Part shown: positions 37,440-46,261 of the stretch, in pieces
How the letters are laid out: the number at the start of each line of letters is the position of its first letter
Numbering within the stretch: position 1 is the first letter of the stretch
Source of the DNA: Splendidivirga corallicola
GTDB lineage: Bacteria > Bacteroidota > Bacteroidia > Cytophagales > Cyclobacteriaceae
Direction: 5' to 3'
Assembly (NCBI GenBank): GCA_030442035.1
Contig: JAUJEA010000003.1
Span: 124,001 to 188,000, forward strand
Length of the DNA: 64,000 nucleotides
The notes under the pieces: model-generated
Told to the model about the DNA's origin: nothing
What the model saw: the letters and a program-made list of their open reading frames with translations, nothing else
The model's database searches: none
Position numbers and translations under genes: made by a program

Positions 37440-38378
37440 ATGAAGAAAATTTTGATTATTGGCGCATGTGGTCAGTTAGGATCAGAATTAACCTTTGAAT
37501 TAAGAAAGCTATTTGGACACGAAAATGTTATTGCTTCAGATATCAATGCTCCTAAAATGGATCTGGCCGATGAATATTTTGAACACCTGGATGTTTTGAA
37601 TAAGGAAGAGCTCAATAACATTATTGATAAACATAATATCTCCGAAATCTACAATTTGGCTGCAATCCTTTCAGCAATTGGTGAAAAAAATCCAAAATTT
37701 GCCTGGAAATTAAACATGGAGGGGCTTATTAACACGCTGGATGTAGCCAAAGAAAAAAATCTGACCAAAATTTATTGGCCCAGTTCTATCGCGGTTTTTG
37801 GTCCTGATACACCAAGGAAGAATACACCACAAGACACCATCATGAACCCCAACACTGTTTATGGAATCAGCAAATTAGCCGGTGAAAGATGGTGTGAGTA
37901 TTATTTTCAGAAATATGGAGTTGATATTAGAAGTCTCCGGTATCCCGGGTTAATAGGTTACAAAAGCCTTCCTGGCGGTGGAACCACAGACTATGCGGTG
38001 GATATTTACTACAAAGCCATTTCGGGCAAAAACTTTGAATGTTTTTTAAACAAAGACACTTACCTGCCCATGATGTATATGGCAGATGCCATCAAAGCTA
38101 CCATTGATCTCATGCAAGCTGATAAAGAGGACATTCAGATTCGCTCCAGCTATAATCTTGCTGCCATTAGTTTCACTCCTGAGGAAATCTCTAATTCGAT
38201 TAAGAAAACCTTCCCGGATTTTGAAATTACCTACAAACCTGATTTCAGGCAAGCCATAGCTGATTCATGGCCTGATAGTATTGATGATTCCAAGGCCAGA
38301 GAAGATTGGGGATGGAATCACGAATACGACCTGGATAGAATGACTGAAGATATTTTACTAAATTTAAAAAGACGATAA
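37440..38378 (+). CDS. tdh: L-threonine 3-dehydrogenase, SDR (epimerase-like) type
   Basis: A 312-residue extended SDR protein with the NAD motif IGACGQLGSE and the catalytic Y141-x3-K145 in VYGISKLAGERW. The segments ASDINAP, AAILSAIGEKNP and LRYPGLIGYKSLPGGGTTDYAVDIYYKA match the NAD-dependent threonine dehydrogenases of the epimerase family. It oxidises threonine to 2-amino-3-ketobutyrate, the substrate of the divergently encoded Kbl. The neighbour makes this assignment firmer than homology to epimerases alone. Confidence 0.88.
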   Translation: MKKILIIGACGQLGSELTFELRKLFGHENVIASDINAPKMDLADEYFEHLDVLNKEELNNIIDKHNISEIYNLAAILSAIGEKNPKFAWKLNMEGLINTLDVAKEKNLTKIYWPSSIAVFGPDTPRKNTPQDTIMNPNTVYGISKLAGERWCEYYFQKYGVDIRSLRYPGLIGYKSLPGGGTTDYAVDIYYKAISGKNFECFLNKDTYLPMMYMADAIKATIDLMQADKEDIQIRSSYNLAAISFTPEEISNSIKKTFPDFEITYKPDFRQAIADSWPDSIDDSKAREDWGWNHEYDLDRMTEDILLNLKRR

Positions 38379-38437
38379 CGATACTTTAATTATTTTTAGT
38401 TTTAGTTATACCGACCCTTTCCTGGGTTTATCTCTAT

Positions 38438-38445
38438 TATATTTG
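38438..38445 (+). promoter_or_regulatory. -7 element of the crotonase promoter
   Basis: A perfect TATATTTG ends 15 bases before the first ATG of the crotonase gene. No -33 element was recognised. Confidence 0.45.
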
Positions 38446-38459
38446 GATCAAATTCACAT

Positions 38460-39251
38460 ATGCATATGTCAGAATTTAAAAATCTCAGATTAGAATTTCA
38501 AGATGGCATTCTGACCATCACTATCAATAGACCGGATAAACTAAATGCGTTGAATGTGGCAACTGTTGAGGAGATCCGTATGGCCATGGACAAGGTCTAT
38601 GATGAAAAAGATATCAAAGCGGTCATTTTTACAGGTGAAGGTGATAAAGCTTTTGTTGCAGGAGCAGATATTAGCGAGATAGCTCAGCTAAATGAAATGA
38701 ATGGCAGAAAATTTGCCGAAAATGGGCAGGAAGTTTTTTCCCTGATCGAAAATTGTGATAAGCCCATCATTGCTGCTGTAAACGGATTTGCCCTTGGAGG
38801 AGGGTGCGAACTGGCCATGGCCTGCCATATGCGTGTAGCTACTGAAAGTGCAAAGTTTGGTCAACCGGAGGTGAACTTGGGGGTGGTGCCGGGTTATGGA
38901 GGTACACAGAGATTAACACATCTGGTAGGAAAGGGTAAAGCCATGGAACTTTTAATGTCAGGCGACATGATGAATGCCAATGAGGCTAAGGAATTGAATC
39001 TGGTCAATTATGTGGTAGCCGATAAAGAGGAACTGCATGTAAAATGTAATGAAATTCTGCGTAAAATAATTTCAAAGGCACCTTTAGCAGTTGGCATGGT
39101 AATTCATTGTGTAAATGCAGCGTATGATCCGGAAGAAAAAGGCTATCAAACGGAAGCCAATAGTTTTGCAAACTGCTGCAAATCAGAAGACTTTAGAGAA
39201 GGAACAAGTGCATTTTTAGAAAAAAGGAAACCTGAATTTCAGGGAGAATAA
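38460..39251 (+). CDS. enoyl-CoA hydratase/crotonase family protein
   Basis: A 263-residue crotonase with the oxyanion-hole segments AFVAGADISE and FALGGGCELAMACH and the two catalytic glutamates, E117 in GGCELA and E137 in GQPEVNLGVVPGYGGTQRL. It hydrates trans-2-enoyl-CoA in fatty-acid or amino-acid breakdown; a crotonyl-CoA hydratase role is likely. Two ATG codons (38460, 38466) are possible starts. It is followed after 30 bases by a flippase gene on the same strand. Confidence 0.9.
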   Translation: MHMSEFKNLRLEFQDGILTITINRPDKLNALNVATVEEIRMAMDKVYDEKDIKAVIFTGEGDKAFVAGADISEIAQLNEMNGRKFAENGQEVFSLIENCDKPIIAAVNGFALGGGCELAMACHMRVATESAKFGQPEVNLGVVPGYGGTQRLTHLVGKGKAMELLMSGDMMNANEAKELNLVNYVVADKEELHVKCNEILRKIISKAPLAVGMVIHCVNAAYDPEEKGYQTEANSFANCCKSEDFREGTSAFLEKRKPEFQGE

Positions 39252-39281
39252 GCCGGACATTAACCATCAGTTCGGCCCATT

Positions 39282-40784
39282 ATGAATCCATTAAAAAAGC
39301 TAGCAGGACAAACGGTCATTTATGGAGGAAGCACCATCCTCGCAAGACTGCTTAATTATCTCTTAGTAAGACTTCATACCGATTCATTAAAACCGGATGA
39401 ATATGGCATCTACACAGATCTTTATGCTTATATGGCCTTATTCATGGTAGTTTATACTTATGGCATGGAGACGGCCTTTTTCCGTTTCGCCACCAAAGGA
39501 GATAAAAAAGAAATATATAGCACAACCACCTCCTCAATTATCCTCAGTAGTATTGTCTTTACCGGCACTCTGGTTTTGTTCTCTCCAAAAATTGCTGGTC
39601 TTCTGGGATATGACGGATTCTCCGAATTTATTGTCTGGCTAGCCTGTATATTATTCATTGATGCCATAGTAGCTATTCCATTTGCCAAGCTCCGGTTAGA
39701 AAACAAGCCGATGAAATTTGCTACCATCAAATTGGTTAATATCCTTGTCACTATTTTCTTACAACTATTTCTACTTTGGCTATGCCCAAGGATCCATGAA
39801 GGGAAATTTCTGGTGGAATGGCAACCTTTTATCAACAGTTTCTGGAGGCCTGAAGATGGAGTGAAATATATCATATTATCCAATCTTATTGCCAACGCTT
39901 TATTGATTCTATTTTTATGGAGATCTCTGGCCTCTATCAAGTTTGGGATTAAATGGCATGTTCTAAAACCTCTTTTTATTTACGGATGGCCAATTCTGAT
40001 TACCGGACTTGCCGGTATAGCCAATGAAAGATTTGATGTGGTATTCCTTGGTGATTTTCTGCCAGAGGATTTTTATCCTGATAGAACAAACCGAAGTGTT
40101 CAAGGAATTTATGGCTCCAGTGTAAAACTTAGTGTTTTCATGTTACTGGGCATTCAGGCATTCAGGTATGCTGCAGAGCCTTTTTTCTTTTCCAGTGCTA
40201 AAGATAAAAATGCACCGGAATTGTTTGCCCGGGTTATGCATTTCTTTGTTATAGCATGTACGATCATTTTTGTTGGTGTAAGTATAAATGTTGAGTTAAT
40301 TGCCGATCTACTTATTTCAGGCAAAGACCAAAGTTATCGTGAAGCGCTTTACATAGTACCTTATTTACTGTTCGGGAAACTGTTCTTCGGAATATATGTG
40401 AATCTCTCTATTTGGTTCAAACTGACTGATAAAACCATATATGGCATGTATTTCAGCCTTACCGGACTGGTAATAACTGTGCTCGGGAATTATCTGCTCA
40501 TTCCGTTATTGGGTTGGGAGGCTTCTGCCTTTACGGGTATCGCTACTTATTCGAGTATGGTGATACTTTGCTATCTTTTTGGTCAAAAATTCTTTCCAAT
40601 TCCATACAAATTACTACCAATTGTACTTTACCTTATGTCAGGGATGGGAGTGATATATCTCTCGAACCTTATTTACGTTGAGGACGAATTATTGAAAAGC
40701 GTGTTTAACCTGGTAATTTGTCTGTTTTATATAGTGATTATTTTCCTGATTGAAAAAAAGAACTTAAAGGCCCGGATAATTTAA
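39282..40784 (+). CDS. polysaccharide/oligosaccharide flippase (Wzx-like, MOP superfamily)
   Basis: A 500-residue integral membrane protein with 12-14 hydrophobic segments. It begins PLKKLAGQTVIYGGSTILARLLNYLLVRL, the typical amphipathic start of polysaccharide transport proteins of the MOP (MATE/Wzx/MurJ) group. It probably moves a lipid-linked saccharide across the inner membrane. The next genes encode a sugar nucleotidyltransferase and envelope proteins, in line with cell-surface assembly. The cargo cannot be named. Confidence 0.85.
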   Translation: MNPLKKLAGQTVIYGGSTILARLLNYLLVRLHTDSLKPDEYGIYTDLYAYMALFMVVYTYGMETAFFRFATKGDKKEIYSTTTSSIILSSIVFTGTLVLFSPKIAGLLGYDGFSEFIVWLACILFIDAIVAIPFAKLRLENKPMKFATIKLVNILVTIFLQLFLLWLCPRIHEGKFLVEWQPFINSFWRPEDGVKYIILSNLIANALLILFLWRSLASIKFGIKWHVLKPLFIYGWPILITGLAGIANERFDVVFLGDFLPEDFYPDRTNRSVQGIYGSSVKLSVFMLLGIQAFRYAAEPFFFSSAKDKNAPELFARVMHFFVIACTIIFVGVSINVELIADLLISGKDQSYREALYIVPYLLFGKLFFGIYVNLSIWFKLTDKTIYGMYFSLTGLVITVLGNYLLIPLLGWEASAFTGIATYSSMVILCYLFGQKFFPIPYKLLPIVLYLMSGMGVIYLSNLIYVEDELLKSVFNLVICLFYIVIIFLIEKKNLKARII

Positions 40785-41032
40785 AAAAAACAAACCGTAT
40801 CAGTAATAAATTCAGTTCATAAAACGGTCAACCCTATTTAGGATTACACAGAGAGAAAACTAAAAACTCATAACTCAAAATTCAAAACTAGTTTATGGGC
40901 TGATTTAGGGTATAATTAAACTGCACATCCAATGGATGATTAATCATCCTGTTTATTTTAGGAGTATAGGACAAAAATTATTTCTTTTAGGATTCAAAAT
41001 TGATTTTTAATATTTAAATAAGATACATTGAC
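40785..41032 (+). other. intergenic region with low-complexity A/C/T tract
   Basis: The gap contains a stretch of near-repeats of the type AACTCAAAA (about 40858-40892) and otherwise AT-rich DNA. No gene or RNA was recognised. Confidence 0.4.
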
Positions 41033-42052
41033 ATGAAGATTATTATTCCAATGGCAGGAATGGGAAAGCGAATGCGGCCGCACACATTAACGGTTCCTAA
41101 ACCTTTGCTTCCAATAGCAGGCAAACCGATTGTACAACGTTTGGTCGAAGATCTTGCCAAGGTAGCCGGCGAAGAAATAGAAGAGGTTGGTTTTATCATA
41201 AAAGAGAGTTTTGGGGAGGAAGTTGAAAATAAACTTAAAGAAGTTGCAGCATCTGTTGGTGCCAAGGGAAGTATATATTATCAGGGAGAGGCTTTAGGCA
41301 CCGCCCACGCGGTGCTTTGTGCCAAGGATATGATGGAAGGAAAAATGATGTTAGCTTTTGCTGATACACTTTTTAAGGCTGATTTCAATCTGGATACCAG
41401 TAAGGATGGAATGATCTGGGTTCAAAAAGTAGATGATCCAAGTTCTTTTGGAGTTGTCGAAATGAATGATCAAAATGAAATTACCGGATTTGTAGAAAAA
41501 CCAGATGAATTTATTTCAGATTTAGCCATTATCGGCGTTTATTACTTCAGGGACGCAAATTATTTGAAAAACGAGTTACAATATGTGATCGACAATAATA
41601 TATTGGATAAAGGGGAGTTTCAAGTAACAAGTGCCCTTGATAATATGAGGAAAAAGGGCACCATATTTGTGCCTGCTACCGTAAGCGAATGGCTCGATTG
41701 TGGTAATAAGGACGTCACGGTGAACACAAATCAACGTTATCTGGAGTTCATTAAAGATGAAAATCTTGTGTCACAAAATGCTGAAATACAAAACTCAATC
41801 GTGATTCCACCAGTATATATAGGAGAAAATGTTAAATTGCATAATTCGGTCGTCGGGCCACATGTATCTGTTGGAGATAATACAATGATTTCTGACTCAA
41901 GAGTGAAAAATTCTATAATTCAAAAGGATAGTAGTGTTAAGGATGCTAATATTGCAAACTCAATGATTGGAAATTTTGTTCATTATCAAGGAACACCCTC
42001 CGATGTCAGCTTGGGAGATTTTAATACTGTAAAGGGTTTATATGACAATTAA
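41033..42052 (+). CDS. sugar-phosphate nucleotidyltransferase with beta-helix repeats
   Basis: Built like the protein at 13377-14378: an N-terminal pyrophosphorylase signature GMGKRMRPHT...PKPLLPIAGKP, the GTAHAVLCAKD segment, SEWLDCGNKDVTVNTN, and C-terminal hexapeptide repeats (NAEIQNSIVIPPVYIGENVK). It forms NDP-sugars for envelope polymers; the sugar is unknown. It is the first of four overlapping genes (nucleotidyltransferase, TPR, DUF4292, EnvC-like). The stop overlaps the TPR start by 11 bases. Confidence 0.86.
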   Translation: MKIIIPMAGMGKRMRPHTLTVPKPLLPIAGKPIVQRLVEDLAKVAGEEIEEVGFIIKESFGEEVENKLKEVAASVGAKGSIYYQGEALGTAHAVLCAKDMMEGKMMLAFADTLFKADFNLDTSKDGMIWVQKVDDPSSFGVVEMNDQNEITGFVEKPDEFISDLAIIGVYYFRDANYLKNELQYVIDNNILDKGEFQVTSALDNMRKKGTIFVPATVSEWLDCGNKDVTVNTNQRYLEFIKDENLVSQNAEIQNSIVIPPVYIGENVKLHNSVVGPHVSVGDNTMISDSRVKNSIIQKDSSVKDANIANSMIGNFVHYQGTPSDVSLGDFNTVKGLYDN

Positions 42053-43769
42053 AGAGAAAATAAAAATACTTTTCATTCTTCTCATCTTCGGTCTAACATT
42101 AAACGGGCCATCATATGGTCAAAAATCAAAAAAAGACCGGGAGCGTAGTGAGGAGAAGGAGATATTGGCAGAATATCAATTTATCGAAGGGGAAAAGTAT
42201 TTTATTCTGGAGGATTATACAAAAGCATTGGGATATTTCCTTAAATCACTTAGTAATGACCCATCGAAGCCTGCCATTCACTATAAAGTCGCCGAGGTTT
42301 ATGCAAAGAATGCTGAATGGGGTAAAGCTGAAAGTTATGCTACTCAAGCGCTAAGTCTTAACCCAGAGAATAAATATTATTATCTATTATTGGCAGAGAT
42401 TTACACAAAACAGTCCCGGTTTTCAGAAGCGGCTTCATTATACGAGGAAATGATAAAAAAAATCCCTCGAACACATGAATATCTCTTCGATCTTGCCCAG
42501 TTATACCAATTCAGTGATAAACCGGAGGAAGCCATCAAAATCTACAATCAGGCTGAACAGCATTTTGGAAAGCTTCCTGAAATTACGTATGCTAAACAAA
42601 GGATCTATTTAAAGCTTAATAAGCTTGATGAAGCCATTGAAGAAGGCAAAAAGTTAGTGGAGCACTATCCGGGACAAAGTGAGTTTGTCATTAAATTATC
42701 GCAAATATTTGTTAAGCACGGCAGACCGGAGGAGGCCATACCCTATTTGGAAGCACTTTTGGAACAGGATCCTGATGATGCTAACGCAAGATTGGTGCTT
42801 TCCCAAATCTATGGCATACAGAATAATCAGGCTAAATCCGAGGAGAATTTAAAGATAGCTTTTGAAAACAAGAACCTGGATATAGGCTCAAAACTTAAAT
42901 TAATGGCAGGCTATATTAATCAACTGCCAAATGAGCAAGTAGAGAAAATAGCCAGGGAGCTTGCTGAAAAAATTCTTGAGGCTCATCCCGAAGAAGCCAA
43001 CGCACATGTGATCAATGGTGATTTCTTCCTTAAAATCAAAGAAAAAGAAAAGGCAAGGGAACACTACTTAAAAGCGCTTGAACTGGATGAATCCAGCTTT
43101 AATGTGTGGCTGAATGTTTTGCAAATTGATTTGGAGCTGAATGCAATGAATCAACTGCTGAAGCACAGTGAATCCGCATTAGAGTATTTTCCAAATCAGG
43201 CCATCATTTATTACTATAACGGGATTTCAAACTATAGTAAAAAGAACTACGATGAAGCTGTATATTCTTTGGAGCAAGGAAAGAGATTAGCTAAAAATGA
43301 CGCTAACCTGACCAGTGCCTTCAATGCACAGCTTGGTGAAAGCTATAGCGCCATCAAAAACCACGAAAAATCCGACGAGGCTTTTGAAGCAGCTTTAAAA
43401 CACAATCCGAAGAACTACGGTATTCTCAATAATTACAGTTATTATCTTGCTTTAAGGAAAGAAAAACTCGACATTGCTAAAAAAATGTCTACCATATTGG
43501 TAAAGGACAACCCTAATAATTCTACCTATTTGGATACGCACGCATGGGTATTGTACATGGCAGGCGAGTACAAGGAGGCAAGAAAATATCTGGAAAAAGC
43601 CTTGAAGGATAAAAATGTTAGCGGTACGATCGTAGAGCATTATGGGGATGTTCTGTTTAAACTAGGTGAAATTGACGAAGCCATTGAGCAATGGGAAAAA
43701 GCAAAAAGAAAAGATGGCTTTTCTGAATTCATTGATAAAAAGATAGCAGACCGAAAACTATATGAATAG
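42042..43769 (+). CDS. exported tetratricopeptide-repeat protein
   Basis: A signal peptide (about residues 7-26, ending SYGQ) is followed by some 12 TPR units over the whole 575 residues, for example ALGYFLKSLSNDPSKPAIHY, AIPYLEALLEQDPDDANARL and AIEQWEKAKRKDG at the end. TPR proteins act as scaffolds. The location between a nucleotidyltransferase and envelope lipoproteins suggests periplasmic work in cell-wall or surface-polymer assembly. It overlaps the next gene by eight bases. Confidence 0.88.
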   Translation: MTIKEKIKILFILLIFGLTLNGPSYGQKSKKDRERSEEKEILAEYQFIEGEKYFILEDYTKALGYFLKSLSNDPSKPAIHYKVAEVYAKNAEWGKAESYATQALSLNPENKYYYLLLAEIYTKQSRFSEAASLYEEMIKKIPRTHEYLFDLAQLYQFSDKPEEAIKIYNQAEQHFGKLPEITYAKQRIYLKLNKLDEAIEEGKKLVEHYPGQSEFVIKLSQIFVKHGRPEEAIPYLEALLEQDPDDANARLVLSQIYGIQNNQAKSEENLKIAFENKNLDIGSKLKLMAGYINQLPNEQVEKIARELAEKILEAHPEEANAHVINGDFFLKIKEKEKAREHYLKALELDESSFNVWLNVLQIDLELNAMNQLLKHSESALEYFPNQAIIYYYNGISNYSKKNYDEAVYSLEQGKRLAKNDANLTSAFNAQLGESYSAIKNHEKSDEAFEAALKHNPKNYGILNNYSYYLALRKEKLDIAKKMSTILVKDNPNNSTYLDTHAWVLYMAGEYKEARKYLEKALKDKNVSGTIVEHYGDVLFKLGEIDEAIEQWEKAKRKDGFSEFIDKKIADRKLYE

Positions 43770-44520
43770 AAGCTTTTTACTTATTTGCTTGGTAATTGTA
43801 AGTTTTTTATACTCCTGCCAGCGACAAAGCGTTAGCACCAGAAATGCTATTAAGAGAAATAATCTTGAAATAAACGATTTTGATTTCGACTATTTGAAAG
43901 GAAAAGCCAAGGTTAACTACCTCGAAAGTAGTGAAAGACAGAATGCCAAAGCCAACTTTCGAATAAAGAAAGACAGTATCATCTGGATACAATTTTCAGG
44001 TGTCGGGGGAATAGAAGGAGGAAGATGTCTTATCACACAAGATTCAATTATCATCGTTGATAGGATCAACAAGGAATATGTGAAAATGGATTATTATGAA
44101 ATCAGTGAAAAATACAAATTCGATTTTGATTTTGAACTGTTTCAATCCATGATACTAGGAAATATGCCTTTAGCGTTAGATAGTAGGGATCGGGTTAGTA
44201 AAAACAGTAATCATTTTGTTATAAAACAAAAACCTGATCGCTTTAATGTTGAGAGCTACATAGGTAGGGAAACCATGAAACTGGAAAAAGTGCTGGTTGA
44301 GGAAGTTATCACAAAAAATACAATGAATCTGGAATATGATAATTTCCAAACCGTTAATGACAAACTGCTTCCTTTTAGAAGCTCCATTGCATTAAAATAC
44401 AATAAAACACATAAATCTTTATTCACTGAAATAAAAGTAGAGTTTAGTAAAGCGGAAATTTCAGATAAGCCTCTGAAATTTCCATTTAGTGTTCCGGATA
44501 AATATGCGCTTAGAGAATAA
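43762..44520 (+). CDS. DUF4292 lipoprotein
   Basis: The signal ends in the lipobox LYSC (residue 19 region). The 252-residue protein has the sequence pattern of the Bacteroidota DUF4292 family (FRIKKDSIIWIQFSGVGGIEGGRCLI, then DRINKEYVKMDYYEISEKY), which resembles the LolA/LolB-like fold of half-barrels that hold lipid. It is always or often found between a TPR protein and an EnvC-like protein, as here. A role in lipid or lipoprotein handling is inference. Confidence 0.85.
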   Translation: MNRSFLLICLVIVSFLYSCQRQSVSTRNAIKRNNLEINDFDFDYLKGKAKVNYLESSERQNAKANFRIKKDSIIWIQFSGVGGIEGGRCLITQDSIIIVDRINKEYVKMDYYEISEKYKFDFDFELFQSMILGNMPLALDSRDRVSKNSNHFVIKQKPDRFNVESYIGRETMKLEKVLVEEVITKNTMNLEYDNFQTVNDKLLPFRSSIALKYNKTHKSLFTEIKVEFSKAEISDKPLKFPFSVPDKYALRE

Positions 44521-45688
44521 TCTATACATATTTTTATTCTTTATTTTCTTCTCATTAATATTTCACCCATCCCTCGCTCAAAAGAGCAGACCCCAATTAG
44601 AGAAAGAAAAGCAGGAGGCGGTTAAGAAGATCCAAGAAGCTGAAAAAATTCTTGCTGAAACCGAAGTGCAAAAGCAAGCCAGCTTGGGACAGCTTAATGC
44701 CTTGAATCAACTCATTACAACAAGAAAATCTTTAATAGGCTCAATAAAAAAGGAATTAAGACTACTAAATGGTGAGATCAATGAGCTTGATGAAATCCAG
44801 CGTGCAATGGAAAAGGATTTGGATAATCTCAAAAAAGAGTATGCACTGATGCTCTACACTTCATCCAAAAGTAGTGTCAGATATAATAAGTTAGTATTGC
44901 TATTTTCTGCCGGAAGCTTTAATCAATTCTTTAAACGGTTAAAATACCTTGAGCAATACGGAGAGGCCAGAACAACTCAAGTGAAACAGATTGAGTTGGT
45001 CAAAAATGAACTGATAGCTCAAAAAGACCAAGTGGAAGCCAAAAGAACTGAAAAAAAACAGTTGCTCCGGGATGAGATAAAAGAGAACAATAACCTGCTT
45101 AGCCTTCAAAAGAAACAACAGGGGCTTTTAAGTTCTCTGAACAATAAGGAGAGCGAACTGAAAAGAGAATTAGCACAACAAAGAAAAGCTGCAAAGCGAT
45201 TGGATAAACTTATCGCTGATGTTGTTAAGAAACAAATGGCCGCGCCTGCAAAAGTTGTTGCTTCTGGCGCTATCACTTCGAAATCTTTTGAAGGCACAAA
45301 ATCAAAAATGTCCTGGCCCGTATCCGGATTTATTTCCCATAAGTTTGGCAGGCAAAAACACCAAACGCTTAAAGGGATCGTGGTCAATAATAATGGTATC
45401 GACATTCAAACGAAGGAGAATGAGAAAGTAAGATCTGTATTTGACGGTCAGGTAGCCATTGTTTCTCTGGTACCGGGAATCGGGACCGCGGTGATCATTA
45501 AGCATGGAGAGTATTTCACCGTTTACTCGAAAATGAAAAACGTCACTGTGAAAACAGGACAGGAAGTAAAAGCCGGGGAAATACTGGGAGAAGTCTATAA
45601 AGATAAAACAGGTGTATCTGAATTGGAATTTCAAGTCTGGAAAAAAGACAAGAAGCTTGATCCACAGGTCTGGCTTGTTCCAAAATAA
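44504..45688 (+). CDS. EnvC-like murein hydrolase activator with degenerate M23 (LytM) domain
   Basis: A signal peptide (ending SLAQ) is followed by a long coiled coil (about residues 30-250) and a C-terminal LytM/M23 domain. The zinc ligands of active M23 peptidases are missing: the HxxxD site reads NNNGIDIQT and the HxH site reads ELEFQVW. This points to an EnvC/NlpD-type activator of an amidase rather than an enzyme. I start at ATG 44504; a GTG at 44489 would add five residues. It overlaps the DUF4292 gene by 17 bases. Confidence 0.87.
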   Translation: MRLENNLYIFLFFIFFSLIFHPSLAQKSRPQLEKEKQEAVKKIQEAEKILAETEVQKQASLGQLNALNQLITTRKSLIGSIKKELRLLNGEINELDEIQRAMEKDLDNLKKEYALMLYTSSKSSVRYNKLVLLFSAGSFNQFFKRLKYLEQYGEARTTQVKQIELVKNELIAQKDQVEAKRTEKKQLLRDEIKENNNLLSLQKKQQGLLSSLNNKESELKRELAQQRKAAKRLDKLIADVVKKQMAAPAKVVASGAITSKSFEGTKSKMSWPVSGFISHKFGRQKHQTLKGIVVNNNGIDIQTKENEKVRSVFDGQVAIVSLVPGIGTAVIIKHGEYFTVYSKMKNVTVKTGQEVKAGEILGEVYKDKTGVSELEFQVWKKDKKLDPQVWLVPK

Positions 45689-45776
45689 TCCTTATCCAGC
45701 ACAATCTTCACTTTTTAACCTTCAAATTCTATATATCATAATTTACTGGAATTATGGAATTTTGCGCGATTATACT

Positions 45777-45784
45777 TAGCTTTG
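45777..45784 (+). promoter_or_regulatory. -7 element before the small gene upstream of secDF
   Basis: A perfect TAGCTTTG ends 12 bases before ATG 45796. It lies downstream of the other possible ATG (45754), so it supports 45796 as the start. The identical box with similar spacing precedes the arg leader peptide. Confidence 0.5.
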
Positions 45785-45795
45785 TAATCCGCAAA

Positions 45796-46161
45796 ATGAA
45801 ATTGAAGACCTACATATCGCTAATTAATAGAATTCTTGTTCTATCATTTACCGTGTTCATGATGGTACTTTCAACTGTTTCTTCAGGAGCAGCTATTGAA
45901 ACCAAAATCCATGAGGCATCTCAACTTGAAGCAACAAGCGATAGTAATGATGAAGATGGCACCAGAGAGGAGTTTACCTTTGTGGCCCAGGAAGCAATCA
46001 TCAACATCATACATGTAGATCTTCACTTTGAATCATATTTCATTCATGAGCTACCTTTAGTTAGCGAGATAACTTATAATGTTGATTTTGAAGAGCCATT
46101 ATATGATTCGTATTATTTCAAAACGCTTTTCAGGCTCATTATACAACCCAACGCACCTTAG
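45796..46161 (+). CDS. small exported protein upstream of secDF, candidate translation-arrest sensor
   Basis: From ATG 45796 the 121-residue product has a strong signal peptide (basic start MKLKTYISLINR, hydrophobic core VLSFTVFMMVLSTVSSGA). An acidic stretch and a patterned C-terminus follow, ending FKTLFRLIIQPNAP directly at the stop. No known domain is visible. A short secretory protein with a Pro-terminated tail in front of secDF resembles the Sec monitors SecM and VemP and the secDF-linked Apd/Apc peptides, whose stalling controls the downstream translocation gene. This function is a hypothesis; a small structural envelope protein is the alternative. Confidence 0.65.
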   Translation: MKLKTYISLINRILVLSFTVFMMVLSTVSSGAAIETKIHEASQLEATSDSNDEDGTREEFTFVAQEAIINIIHVDLHFESYFIHELPLVSEITYNVDFEEPLYDSYYFKTLFRLIIQPNAP

Positions 46162-46185
46162 CTGACTGTAATACACCCCCTCAAT

Positions 46186-46219
46186 ATGAAATGGATGTGT
46201 TGTATCAATCCCATTTCAT
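46186..46219 (+). promoter_or_regulatory. hairpin between the small exported protein and secDF
   Basis: ATGAAATGG (46186-46194) pairs perfectly with CCATTTCAT (46211-46219) across a 16-base loop. The loop also contains TGTAT (46201-46205), which could pair with ATACA at 46171-46175, only 10 bases beyond the upstream stop. No U-run follows, so it is not a standard terminator. Confidence 0.55.
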
Positions 46220-46261
46220 GACATTACTTTAATTCAGTTTTACACTAAAATTTTCAATAAA

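Noticed and set aside
39458-39940. Open frame of 160 codons antisense to the flippase gene
   Set aside because: Long, but its residues mirror the hydrophobic codons of the flippase and there is no promoter or domain; a shadow frame.
40785-41032. Possible tRNA or repeat array in the low-complexity gap
   Set aside because: The near-repeats AACTCAAAA are irregular, and no cloverleaf, CCA end or equal spacing was found.
46186-46219. Hairpin as a plain intrinsic terminator before secDF
   Set aside because: The stem is A/T-rich with no U-run, and a terminator here would separate secDF from its only visible promoter; a regulatory fold is more plausible.
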